Of a DNA stretch of 64,000 bases, positions 32,199 through 43,761 are shown piece after piece. The DNA comes from Setoptus koraiensis (taxonomy: Eukaryota > Arthropoda). Each line of letters opens with the position of its first letter. Within the stretch, counting starts at the first letter, position 1. The translations under genes and the position numbers were made by a program. The stretch is from NCBI GenBank assembly GCA_048013815.1, contig CM106585.1, forward strand, positions 6,386,001 to 6,450,000, given 5' to 3'. The notes beneath the pieces are model-generated. The model was not told the origin of the DNA, ran no database searches, and saw only the letters and a program-made list of their open reading frames with translations.

Positions 32199-34916
32199 CT
32201 AGTGGCCTGCGGTAACCTTGTTGGCGCTGGGCATAAGCTGGCAAACACTTGATGCCGGTACTTTGACACCAGAAACAATTTCCTTCTCCACCACGGAAGA
32301 TTTGCCCACTGGCTCCTGCTCAACAACAACCGTCTTGACGGATTCCGTCCAATCTTGTCTGTTAGACAGCTTGTACTCGAAGTCCATATGGTTCAACGGA
32401 GGCAATGCAACTAGAGCTCTCAATAGATTCTCCAGGCACGAGCGTTGCTTAAACAAGGCATTGACCACCTTAGCGCCACGCTCCACCAACGGTGCCTTGC
32501 ATAGGTACGATAGTACGGACAAGACCGAGTTGAATGTTTGGTAATCGGTGGCTATTGATATAGAAGTAGGCGAAAATATTCTCATATTAGATTCTCACAT
32601 TTGACATATTGGCAGCTCAACAATGGGTACTGAGTTTGCGAGTGCAAGCAACTAACCTTTTTGGGTATTGTGAACCTTAAATTGAACTCGTTGGCACAAT
32701 TCAGTAATGAGAATCAAATCTATAATCAATGGTGCGGCTAGCAACGAATCCTCGCAAGTATTGTGTACTACCAAAGTGTTTTTTCCGCCCAACATTAGCT
32801 CGCTGATGTACTCGTCTAGGGCGCGCTTTGAGTCGGCCACATATGGAACGTATTTTATGACGACACAATGATCTGGATGGGACAATCCTTTGCCGTACAA
32901 CAGTTTGTTTGAGCCAACCATATCGTCCACTACGCTCGACTTGCTTATTTCCTTGCTTCTGAATTGCTGGGGTGCAGACAAATTGTAGCCGTCGTTGTTA
33001 CCCAAATGGTTGTAGCTTACAATTGAGCATGGCTTAATACCAGCGTTGACTAGAAAATCCACCAGTACGGATTTAAATTTTGTTTGGCCCGACTTGAAGT
33101 CGTCGCCGCCAATGAAAACGCCCTCCTCTTCGGCCATCTGAACTAAGCCTGGCACAAATGTATTCTGAGGTGAACCATTTATGTAAGCGGCGCCGGACAA
33201 AATAGAGGCAACAGCGTACAAAGTCGACGGAGCTATTTCGGACTCGTCGCTCTTGATGGCCTCCATTAAATTGGCTCTAGTATCGTGAACTCCTGCCTTC
33301 AGTTCGGTGTATCTCTCAGTGTTTGCGGTCCACAACACTATCACTTTGTCCAATTGATTTTTAGCTTTGAAGTCCTTGATGTCGGCCATGATTTGTTCAA
33401 CCTGTTGATATTTGGACATTTTCTCTGAGTCGAGAACATTGTTTGCGCGCTCAGCCTGGTTTGCGGCAACAAATTTTGGATCAAATAAGGCACGGCGAGG
33501 TTTCATGCTCTCCATCATAGGAATCAATTTCTTTTGTAGCGAAACATCGATCACTTTAGCGCGTTGCATTGATTGAGCCAAGTTTAAATTGGATATGTCC
33601 CAACCGTCCAAGTAGAGATCGTTGGGCGACACCATTGGAATTATGTCTTTCATTGGCAAGTGAGTGTCTTCGCCAGTTTCTGAATCGTTGCCCAAGTAGA
33701 CGGTAGACGATTGGGTGACACTACCAAAATAGTTTGGCTCCACAACACCATCCTTGGTCTCGAATGACATCTTGTATTTGTTGGCCAATATAGCCGCAGT
33801 GATTGTGCTACCATTGTTGCCTCCCCAACCAACAAGCATAACACCCGTCTTGGGCGCCTTGCTTTGGGTCTTAAAGGTTATGTTGGTCTTGAGTGGTGTT
33901 GCCTAAATCATATTGACGATGATACAAGGTTTTAAAGTGTGTTAGTCGATTGTTTCAATTTGTAATTAGTTAAACTCTTGTTTATGGTTTCGTTCGAAAC
34001 AACAAGCAAATTTAATGAGTTCATCATCATCAATTGATTTGTATATCGACTGTTGGCTGTCTAAATATCTATTTGTTACTAACTCATTATTGCTTTCTAT
34101 TAGTTGCGGTACATCAAGGTGCGGAAGTTGTTATTTCAGAGAGCTGTTTGTTTCTAATGAGAAGCTACTATTAATCTATTAATATTAATGTGTCTATGTG
34201 TGTGCGTATCAATGAACCAACCAATTTGATGAATGGCAGTAGATACTGGCAATGTACACAGCCGACACAGTCTATTATTACTAGCTAGGGATTGGAGCCA
34301 CTAATCGAGCGGATGATGATGAGCTACTACTAATCGACAATTGATGATTCATTGCCTACATTGTTATTGAATACCACTGTTTATCTCTCTACATGTGCAT
34401 TATTTTTGTCACTAAAACTAACTGTTGGCTTGTTTGTGTCGTTTTGTTGTTCCATTCATCTGACACTGTGATGAATGACCTCAGGCTGATTAGTTTTATC
34501 TCAAGTAAATGACCTGGCAATGGGTTCACATAACTTTATTGAAAACTGGCGCTCGCGCTTCCGTCAGTACTGATTGACGGAAGCGCCAGCCAGTGCATAA
34601 ACTATCATGTGATTACGTCACTTTGCATAAGTGATATAAATATCGGTATATCTGTGATACATCAGGTACTGTATCGGCGAGGCAAAGGTGTATCGACAAA
34701 ACAATGGATGGGGTGGCTCGGGGTTGGTTTAGGTTTGTATTTGGGTATCAACTGATATTATCAACTAACCTTTACAGTGTTGGTTTGTGCATCTTTGTAG
34801 CACTTGACATGATCGTATTCATAAAGACTTTCCACAGTGCCATCGGGTAAATATTTAACGTTTGGCGATTCAACTTTCAGCTGTGGATATACGAACTCAC
34901 TTGATGAAGCAGGCAT
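32199..34916 (-). CDS. Inos: myo-inositol-1-phosphate synthase, three exons
   Basis: Converts glucose-6-phosphate to inositol-3-phosphate with NAD, the first and limiting step of inositol synthesis, in the cytosol. Exons on the minus strand are 34,916-34,770, 33,902-32,657 and 32,551-32,199; both introns (867 and 105 bp) begin AAG|gttagt and end in AG, in phases 0 and 1. The product is about 581 residues (human 558, fly 565). Signatures: the Rossmann motif [60 protein letters not shown] and [14 protein letters not shown]. The conserved N-terminal strand [12 protein letters not shown] lies in exon 1. The frame reaches another ATG at 34,946, so ten more residues are possible; the downstream start fits the family better. 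The rest of the upstream DNA has no clear TATA box. Confidence 0.96.
34555..34586. repeat. perfect hairpin in intron 1 of inositol synthase
   Basis: GCGCTTCCGTCA and its exact complement TGACGGAAGCGC are separated by 8 bases; short CTGGCG/CGCCAG sequences outside could extend the stem. Confidence 0.8.
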
Positions 34917-34946
34917 GCTGAAGGAATTGTTTTGTTTTGTTCTCAA

Positions 34947-36952
34947 CTGTATTGACTGACTTATTGTTTACCTGTCCGAAACAACGAAAACCAATTGATT
35001 TGTTTATCGTTTAGTATATCACTGACGGGCTATTATTACTATCAAGCTAATTGTTTAATTGGACTGACACAACAAGTTGATTGGTGAGCGACTAGTTGTT
35101 GCAAACTGTTAATTATCTATCTAATTGATTGATTAATTTGTTATTGAATGCGGATGAAAATGACAGGCAATGCATCACTTTTTATATTGATTTTTTTCGA
35201 CATATTCATCCATCTACGCACAACCCCTCCACAAGAATAGTGGAGAGGTATGCAAAGAAGAGAGAAGAAACCACCAGATAGTATTATTAATAATTGACTA
35301 TACTTCTAGGGGACGATTCTCACTATATTATCTACTTATTATTACTATATTATATGTTGGTGCATGTGACAACGTCACAACGATCACCATCGCGATAATG
35401 CACAACAACGACGATATACAACAATATCAATCGTCATAGTCAATTGTAAAGGCTACTACTTATTATCATTTATTTAGCGATGGTTCTGCGAGTCATCAGT
35501 GTCTGACATGTGAATTGAAACAGAATTTTTAAGACCAACAATTTGGGCCAAAAATATTAGGTCTGCTTATTATTGTTATTATTATTGGCTAGATAAATAA
35601 GTTGCCCATTGGCAGCAATTGCATTGGCAGATTAGATAGATTGATTAGCGCAATGAACAATTTGTTGAATGTTCTAGGTCTGGGCTGTTAGGCGACCCTA
35701 GCAATGATGCATAACAAATAACGTAGAGAGTTTTGATTATTAAGATTTGCAACACTGTCACATTGTCGTTCTCTCATGGTAACTAGCCAGTTTGTTTGGT
35801 CGAGTCTGGTCTAGTCAAGTCAAGTCAAGTGTTGCTAACAAATGTCATCAAATCGAATAAACAAATGATGATATTTATTATCATTGATTGGATACTGACT
35901 GCTACTGCTGCTGTTGGCTCACACAGGGCGCTGTCACGCGCCCATATCATGTTAATTGAATGGCTATCAAAATTGTCTCGATAGATAAGTCGCCTAACCA
36001 GCAGTTTCATCACTTTATTTGACAGAGTTTATTGTTTGCTTGTTACATTATTTATTGTATATATAACAAACAATAAAACTAACTATTTTATTAGTTATCG
36101 TACTTATAATTTATGGTAATATGCAGTGGTGGTGTTAGAGGGTGCAATATGGTATCACTTGTTATGTCGTTGATACATCATCATGGTGGCGTCGATCATT
36201 GACTCTCTATACACAATGGTCCACATTGGTCACATGTCCAGCATGCACACAATTCAAATTGTGTAATTAATTGGTTATTGTGTGATATATGCGATAATGT
36301 GTGATTAGTCCGATTACATCAGCGCCTATCGAGCCGCTTATCGTGACGTCTTTATGTCAATCCAATGTCACCTTTTGGGCCCATTCCAAGCGACCAATGG
36401 CCAGCTCTCAAGCGGGTGCCTCAACTACCACTGATGCGGTTCTGAGGGGCCCGCAGGAACTGACTGCCAGTGGTCATAAATGAGCTTTTCCTTGTGAGGG
36501 TGTAACTCGAAAAATTGTTAAAATGTTTACAAACATGACAGAAAGCGAAACTAGTTTAGATAATTAAATTAGTGCGCGCGTCGTCACGACAACTGCCAGT
36601 CTACGCACGCACTATATGTTGTATCAATTGGACAATTGTATATATTTGTACAGTATATTTTTGCAGCAACAATCGAGCTTGGCCAGATTTGTTTTCGTTT
36701 TGGTGCCGATGCAAGTTGCAGATGGTCCAGATTAGCATAAAATCCGACCTGTGAAACTGGGCTATGCTCTGACCAGGCCAACTATGGGGGCTAGTTTGCG
36801 GGCCTGTCTACCTGTGTAAAGGCAACAAGTGACGCGACTGTTGTTCGTGTTATTTGTTGTTGCTGATTAATTGATTAATTGCAACAGATACTTGTGTATA
36901 CATGCAACTGGTGTGTGACGACACACACACACACACTTTTATGTGTCAGAAA
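34947..36952. other. upstream region of inositol synthase
   Basis: AT-rich, with no supported gene. It must contain the inositol synthase promoter on the minus strand. Minor features are GTCAA pentamers (35,812-35,828) and a CA run (36,920-36,938). Confidence 0.5.
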
Positions 36953-37151
36953 GCAATCGTCAACAAGTTGAAATATCGAGGAAACAAGGAGCAATCCTCT
37001 TCAATTATGCAGTGTGTAATAATAGAGACATGGATGAGGATGAAACAACGGAAATTGAAAAAACTCCGGCAACAAGATGGATGTGCGTCGATGAGTGTGA
37101 CGCCAGCAAGTCTGGCATGACTATCAGACGTGCTGATCATGCTCACAACAA
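36953..37151 (+). CDS. candidate internal coding exon (unassigned)
   Basis: Bounded by a plausible 3' splice site (cttttatgtgtcag) and a consensus donor (gtgagt). One frame is open across all 199 bp, entering in phase 1 and leaving in phase 2. The peptide is hydrophilic and acidic in the middle (MDEDETTEIEKTP) with RWMCVDECDASK after it; I recognise nothing. Its entry phase matches the exit of the candidate exon at 22,498, but no downstream exon with the required phase was found. An upstream CA microsatellite forms part of the acceptor tract. Confidence 0.28.
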
Positions 37152-37444
37152 GTGAGTTAGGTCGCCTAACTCGCTTGCCAAGCTCGCAACAACGACGACA
37201 ACAACAACAACAACAGTACCACTACCATGTTACGTCATGATTGTGCAACGATCATCACAGTGCATCAAGTGAGTCTTGGACAGCGCAACAAGCCTCATTA
37301 GTGGAGCGATAAGGCAATATCGAGAGCTTGTTAGCTGACTGTTGTTACCGTTGAAGAGTTTGTCCGTAGATAGAGAGTGTTGTGAGGTAATGTTAGGGTT
37401 CTTGTGGCCCTATTAGAGGGGGCCGTTTGTTGTGTTTGTGTCTC

Positions 37445-37452
37445 TATAAATA
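37445..37452 (+). promoter_or_regulatory. TATA box, plus strand
   Basis: TATAAATA with no nearby long ORF. Could drive a non-coding leader exon. Confidence 0.3.
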
Positions 37453-38913
37453 TCAGTGTGTGTAAATACAGCGGAGACACTTTTGTTTTGGCCAGCGCCG
37501 TTGGCTAACAAATTGGCCAACAAATTGTTTGCAATTTAGCCTGATACTCACGCTTGTCAGTTAACGCTGTTGGCGAGATATGAACTGCAACTAGCGGCCG
37601 CGGCGAGTTCGTCGAGACAATCAAGATGCGCATCATCATCATTCCAAATGGCGTCATCAGTCGCTGATGATCAGTGGCGGCACTAGCGAGCTGCCAGGCA
37701 AATAGTAGCCGGCCAAATAGTAATGTTCTCATGACCAATTATCTCCAAGTGACATCTTTCGAGCACATGTTTGCGTTGCGTCGTTTGTCTCGGCGCTTGC
37801 GTCTCGCTACGCCGCATATTTGTGCGTAATTAGCAATTGTGCATTTCGTGAGTATTTCGTGAGCATTTATTGTGTATTTCGTGGGTATCGAATGGGCATT
37901 TAGCGGGCATTTAGTGGGCACAAATAGCGAGCGAGAGAGAGAGAGTTGTCGCCCTCTTACTGTACTTACTTCTCTGTTAGATCGCTGGTGGGCGGCCGAG
38001 CTAGCTCGCCAGTTTGGTTCATTGGACGCAAACAATTTCGCTGCGACGGTTTGCGTGACGTCCGGCGCGAGTGTTTGCGTTGAGCCTTGTCGGTCGCGCG
38101 AGGTCAGTCGGACTGATCAAGTGATCCACTGATGGACCGATCTGCCAATCGCGCGCCGATCGACCGATCAGCAATCTCGCTTGGCGGATTCTGTCGCCGA
38201 CACAATGGGTCGCTGGCGTGCAGTTTCGAATCACCGATAACCGAACATGGAGCCATCCACACATCGAGTCACCCGAACATCGAATCATCTATGCATCGAG
38301 TCATTCGTACATCGAATGGTGGGATCGGCGAATTGGTCGCTGTTATCGAGGCGCAATCGGTAACAATGGCCAAGATAAGCCAAAACAACAAGATAAGAGA
38401 GATCGCTAGATCTCGCTAGTCAACAGTGCGCGAGCTGGCAGCCAGGGGTCAGCGCGATATGGCGATTGCGCCATTTGGTGCCATTTGGTGCCATTTGGCG
38501 CCAAACAACCGAAGCGCCAAAGACTGTCGAGTGAAGAGATAAAAGATTGGGTGCAAAAAGTGAGAATTGCGCAATAATGGCAACATGATGGCGTAATAAA
38601 GAATCACTAAGTCACGAGTGGCAGCAGTGACACTGTCACTGGCATAATGGCAACAATATGGCGTAATGGCGCCGGCGGGGTCGCGCGCGTGAGTGTGTTT
38701 AGAGGACAAGTGAACGAACGCTCGTTCAACATTATGTAACAACGACACTCTCTACTCGTGTGTCTGTGTACATAGTGGATACTGCATGCAATGGCCTAGG
38801 TGTGTTCGCTCGGTTCGACGATCGTTCCCTGGTCGTTTGCGTGGCCGCTGCGAGTTACATAATGCAACTTGCACTGGCTTTCGAGCTTTCGAGCCTTCGA
38901 GCTCGCCGCAATT

Positions 38914-39129
38914 GTGCAATGGTGCAATGGTGCAATGGTGCAATGGTGCGGTGGTGCAGTGGTGAAACTGTGCAACTGTGCAATGGTGCAGCGGTGCAAT
39001 TGTGCAGTGGAGCAATGGTGCGGCGGTGCAGTCGAGAAACTGTGCAGTGGTGCAGAGGTGCAATGATGTGATGGTGCGATGGTGCGATGGTGCGATGGTG
39101 CGATGGTGCAGTGGTGCGGCGGTGCTCGC
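38914..39129. repeat. octamer minisatellite, about 27 copies
   Basis: Units of GTGCAATG and variants (GTGCGATG, GTGCAGTG, GTGCGGCG, GTGAAACT) run in strict 8-bp register for 216 bp. Because 8 is not a multiple of 3, all three frames of a strand give the same octapeptide period. This accounts for the long overlapping frames on both strands at about 38,750-39,470. Variants form blocks: four GTGCAATG at the left and four GTGCGATG at the right. Confidence 0.97.
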
Positions 39130-39166
39130 TGGCAGGGTCGGCTGGCGAGCGAGCGCCCTTTCGCGG

Positions 39167-39175
39167 TATAAATAG
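39167..39175 (+). promoter_or_regulatory. consensus TATA box beside the octamer array
   Basis: TATAAATAG sits 38 bp after the last octamer. A purine-rich leader follows (39,190-39,215). It is 7 kb upstream of the E75 zinc-finger exon and on the same strand, so a distal E75 promoter is possible but unproven. Confidence 0.4.
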
Positions 39176-39414
39176 CCTAAGGTGAGGGGCAAACAAACAG
39201 AAAAAAAAGAGTGCGCGCCAACAACGAACGCGCCGCTCGCAATTCGCTGGCAAGGCCGTCGGACGAACGTCGTCCAGGCTGCGTATCATGCCGTGTCGTG
39301 CCCGCATATACAGACACTGTGTATAAAACAGTATATAATGTATACTATGAATGCTCCGTATACACGAACCTTGTAGACCATCATAGCACCATGATCGAGG
39401 CGCCACAAGCGGCG

Positions 39415-39462
39415 CTGCCAGCAACTGGAGTGAGCTAGCTGCCAGCAACTGGAGTGAGCTAG
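39415..39462. repeat. 24-bp tandem duplication
   Basis: CTGCCAGCAACTGGAG followed by TGAGCTAG occurs twice, exactly, with a partial third copy. Each copy contains GGA|GTGAGC, a possible 5' splice site. Confidence 0.9.
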
Positions 39463-39489
39463 CTGCCAGCAAAGTTTGCCGGTTGCGGC

Positions 39490-42460
39490 CAGTAGCCGCT
39501 GGCGGCGCCTGCTCCGATGACGACGCCGGCCCATGCTATTGCGTCATGGGTCAAACATACAAGGACAAAAGGACAATGAACGCTTCTACGTCGCAAACAG
39601 CGACGAGCGACACCACTTGGCCATTCTCGTTGGCGGCCGCCAGCGAGCTCGCGGACGACTTGTGTCCGGCCGGCCGACGGCGCTGCTGGCCTGATTATCC
39701 AGCTGCTTTGCATTGTGAGCCGCCAACAAACGACTTTGCCCTGTGACGCAACCGACCAGAGTTATCGAGTTACCTGAGTCACTCACAACTCGTCAGACCG
39801 AGTGGCGGCGAGCGAGTGTCCGGCCACAGTGGCAGTTCATATGGCCGCGGCGGCCAGTGAGTCACGGGCAAGTTGCGAAGCGCAACTCGTTCGGCGCGGC
39901 CAGCGGCGACCGTCGGCAGCCGGTTTGCGCCCGCTTTCGGTGCGCTTTGTTTGCGCCACCGACGGCGCATTCCTGCCCGTCGCCGCCGCATACCATCGCA
40001 TATGTTCCAATGTCAACCGGACTGCCGCTCGCCGGCTTCACTGGCGCCCTGCTCACCTGGGCGAGAGTGAATCCTTTGCTGTTCCCTCGCTGTGCGCGCC
40101 AGTTGCCGCTGACCGGTTGCGGGCCGGCTGCTCGGCGTCGGCCCGCTCGCGCAACCATGCGGCAACCGTTGGCAAACAAACTGTCCGTGGCGCACGAGGG
40201 GGCCGCCACGAACAAACACAGTTAAAAAACAGAGCAATAAATAATAATTGTCGCTTATTTGTCGCTGCCCGTCCATTGTTATGTAACACTGTGCCAGCGT
40301 GCCACTGCGCGCCCCGGTGCGAAGCGAGCCAGGCATTAGTCGGTCGATTCGGCGAATCGATTGTCCAATCGAACCGATTGTCACTTAACGGCACTCGCCC
40401 GTCTGCCCTTTCGAGCCGGCCAACAGCCCCGAAGCGGTCATAATTCGACGAATTCAAAATGCAATTTTACAACAATTCGCCAGACTGCCGCCGCTGCCAC
40501 GATCGATGGGGCCCCGCCCGAGCAGCGTCACTCTTGTGTGCGCGTGTGCGTGTAACGGCACAATAAGCACGCTTCCACACCAGTCGACCGGCAACTGGCA
40601 ACCGGCAGCAACTCGCAACACGCGGCACGTAGTACGTGCACCCAGTGTGGAGTTCAGGCGGCGCGAGTTCAAGTTCAGCGCGACCCGCAGCGACGTGACT
40701 CCGCTAACCGTTAGCGGCCAACACCGGGCGCATCTGCTTTTTTACGCTTGGCATTGGCATTCTTCTGTCGGGCGTTTTGCAAGCGCTGGCAGCTTTTGCT
40801 AGCTTTTGCGGAGTTGCAAAACCGAACTGGTTGCAGCTCTAAAATCTAAAATCTGCGCAACAGCCGCAGCAACTTGTGGCCATCGGATTGAATTGTCACC
40901 GTTGTCGCCGGCGACCATTGCGTTCGCTGTCGGCCCGAGCCGGTCCGTTCGCGAACGCCGTCGCCCGGCCGGCCTCTGCCCGTTGCGCGTCTCGTTGCGA
41001 GCCAGCTCCGGGCTGTTCAACTGTTCACGGCGCAAGCCGACACACACTCGGCACGCTGGCCCCGGGCCGCTATGTGTTCGGAGCGGCCACATTGCGACCG
41101 CGGCCGGCATCAACCGGTACGACATGCCGGCACGACCGGCCGGCCGGCCGACTCACAACCGACCGTATCCGCCGGTGAGGGCACCAACTTGCCGCGGGCG
41201 CCCTCGCTCAGCTGGTTGGTGGTCAGCTGGTCGGTGGTCAGCTGTTGGCTGCCAGTGAGCTGTGGCGGCCGCTCGACTGGCGCTGACGGCCGGTCAGCTG
41301 ACGCGACAAGAGAGCAATTGGCCAGTGGCCGGAGGAAACAGCGGCCAGAGAAAACAAGCGAATAACAAGTTGCCCGAACAGTGCAACAGCGAATGTGGCG
41401 CCGACTCTATTAGGCGGACATCTCCACAGGTTAACGTTAGTCCAATCAGTGAGATCACTAACAAGAGTTGTAATTTTGCGAGCTGTCGATTGCGGCAAGT
41501 TGGCGGCAAGTTGCGCAGCCAGTTCAGACCGTTACTCATGGCGAGCACAGTTTTGTGTAGCGGTATGTGGTGAGGCGGCGCAGTGTGCGGCGCGGCCCAC
41601 AACATGAGCAACAATCATTTGTGCGCGAGTGTTTGTGGCCGGCACAAGTCAACTGTGGCCAGTGCCGAACCGGCTTCGATTGAACCCATTTGCTGCCGGT
41701 TTGATGCGGGCCCGCCTGTCGCCCGAACGGCGACCTTGACTGGCTCCGGTTGTGGCCAAGAGAGCAGTCAGCCCAGTGCAATTCCGGCCAGAAGAGGCCA
41801 GTTTATCCTTGGTCGGCACCTTTCAGCCGCCCACTCCACCTGGCGCACGGATGCACAATGACAGTGTGCCAGTGCTGCAAAAATGTAACAACCGCATCCT
41901 GTGCGCGCCTTGCACGCCGCGGGCGCGTTGTCGCGGTTTTGTCGGTCACTTTGGCCACTTTGGTCATTTTGGTCACTCGGTCATTTTGGTCACTCGGTCA
42001 TTTTGGTCACTTTGGTCATTCGGTCATTCATTTTGGCCACATTATCATCATTAGCGTAAGCGTGCCCGCTTGACCGCCGGATTTGACATGCACGCGCACG
42101 GGTCAGCGCAGACAATTTTTGGCGCAAGTTGCGCCAACGAGCGCCCGGCGCAACTGTTGCGGTCGCCGGGCAACGGTGCCCGTTTGGTGCTGGCTGATCA
42201 CGGCGATCATCATCACAGATATCACTACTAGTGATACTGGGCAATACTGTGCCCGGCAACACCTACAAGTAGTATTTACGCTGTGCCAATTTGGCACAGC
42301 GAACAGCGTCGAGCTAGTTGGGGCAAGCGAGCATCAGGAGGCAGCGAGAGCGACGAACAGTCTAGAAGGCCGTCGTCTCACAAGCTCGCCTGTCGCACAG
42401 TTTGGCCCGGCCGAGAGAGGGCGCAGCCGGCAACTGGTCGCTTGTTAGCCAGGCTACGCT
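39490..42460. other. GC-rich, CpG-rich region without a supported gene
   Basis: High GC lowers the stop-codon frequency, so long frames appear on both strands and in several frames at once (for example around 39,740-40,450). None shows a domain, a conserved motif or one clear winner among frames. I regard it as non-coding. Confidence 0.5.
41943..42026. promoter_or_regulatory. array of nine [T/C]GGTCA nuclear-receptor-like half-sites
   Basis: Nine copies of TGGTCA or CGGTCA lie in the same direction within 84 bp (starts 41,943, 41,961, 41,970, 41,978, 41,987, 41,995, 42,004, 42,013, 42,021), mostly spaced by 2 or 3 bases. Two TGGCCA copies flank or interrupt them. Class I/II nuclear receptors including Rev-erb/E75 bind AGGTCA-type half-sites, alone or as direct repeats. 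The array could equally be a plain minisatellite. Confidence 0.4.
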
Positions 42461-42657
42461 TGCCCGAATGCCAAGTAAGCCCAGTAACTAGACTGGTGTC
42501 ACTAACGAACAGCAGCACAAGTGAATAAACGCCGCCGACCATTGCGGCATGAGGAAGCAGCTTATCACTTTTGGCAAGCTAGCCGTTTGTTGTGTGGTGA
42601 TCGCTGTTGGGAGTTAATACACTCTCCCGATGACGATGCCGATGAGCGACGAAATGT

Positions 42658-42689
42658 TGTGTTGTTGTCGTTGTTGTTGCTGCTGTTGT

Positions 42690-42723
<34 letters not shown>

Positions 42724-42745
42724 GTCGTTGTTGTTGTTGTTGTGC
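42658..42745. repeat. TTG/TCG trinucleotide tract
   Basis: TTG trinucleotides with occasional TCG and CTG, 88 bp long. It reads as poly-Leu or poly-Asn in the frames over it. Confidence 0.9.
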
Positions 42746-43339
42746 GATAGTGTGATGTTGTTGTGCGATAGTGTGACGGAGCTAGTGAACTTGATTGAAC
42801 TCGATTGGACGGCATTCATGTGAAAATGGCAGCGCGTTTGTTTGCCGGCCGCTGGACAACAACCGATGACCGACTCACATGCCGAGCCGGCGAGCCGCCG
42901 ACACGCCAACAAGTGGCCAGCGATCGGCCACATGTCTCGGCACGCCAGCATGCAGCATAATGATGTTGCACGATGGGTCCCGCTGGCCAGACCAATATCA
43001 CTTGTGGCTAGTCGGTGCCGTTTGGTGCTGTATGGTCAACAATGCAATGTATGGATGATACAATGCAGTGTTGCGCCGATAGCATCGTATTATAGTCGCA
43101 ACAGCATCACGTAACTGTGCAGCGCTGTTGTTGGCGGCAGCGCCGTTGTCATCGGTGGTCGTATATCGACAGTGGCATCAGTTTATCTGTCATCGATCGT
43201 TTTGTGTCATCGATCGTGTTGTGTCAAGTGTTTCGATTCATTGTTCAGTCGATTTATTAGCACACACTCAATTGGCTGTAAGCTATATTCACAGTGAACG
43301 GTTCAACTGCAGCGCTTGTTGTTGGTCTGGCTGACGGTA

Positions 43340-43366
43340 GATTCTGGCAGCATTGCTGCCAGAATC
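43340..43366. repeat. perfect short-loop hairpin
   Basis: GATTCTGGCAGC and GCTGCCAGAATC flank a 3-base loop; 12-bp arms. Confidence 0.85.
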
Positions 43367-43701
43367 GATGCTGCGCCCGTTGCAGCTCGGCCATTGGGGC
43401 GAAATCAGAAATAAGATAAAAACAAAACGTTGTCGCAATAGGTTCGCCTTGGCGTTCCCACTGACAACGACGACAGTTCGACGGCAACAGCTGACCGCCT
43501 GTTACTCACGATTATCCAATCCAACTCACGTGTGCCGGCGAGCTGCGCGGCCCCCACGCCGGCCAGGCGCCCCTCACCTGGCGAGCGGACGGCCGATGCC
43601 CGGTTGCGTCATGAATTGCAATTAGTGGCTCGTCGGGGATCACGAGGCCCCGCGGGGCACGCGATCAAGCGACCGTGTGTCTGGCGCGACTGTACTGAAC
43701 A

Positions 43702-43761
43702 GAGGCTGCGACAGAGGCTGCGACGGAGGCTGCGACAGAGGCTGCGACGGAGGCTGCAACT
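43702..43761. repeat. 12-bp minisatellite, five copies
   Basis: GAGGCTGCGAC[A/G] alternates A and G at its last base between copies. Confidence 0.95.

Noticed and set aside
38752-39472. 146- and 205-codon minus-strand frames and 103-codon plus-strand frame
   Set aside because: All are translations of the 8-bp tandem array, which is open in every frame.
39743-40457. 160-, 213- and 134-codon overlapping frames
   Set aside because: High GC alone explains them; no frame is favoured and no motif is seen.
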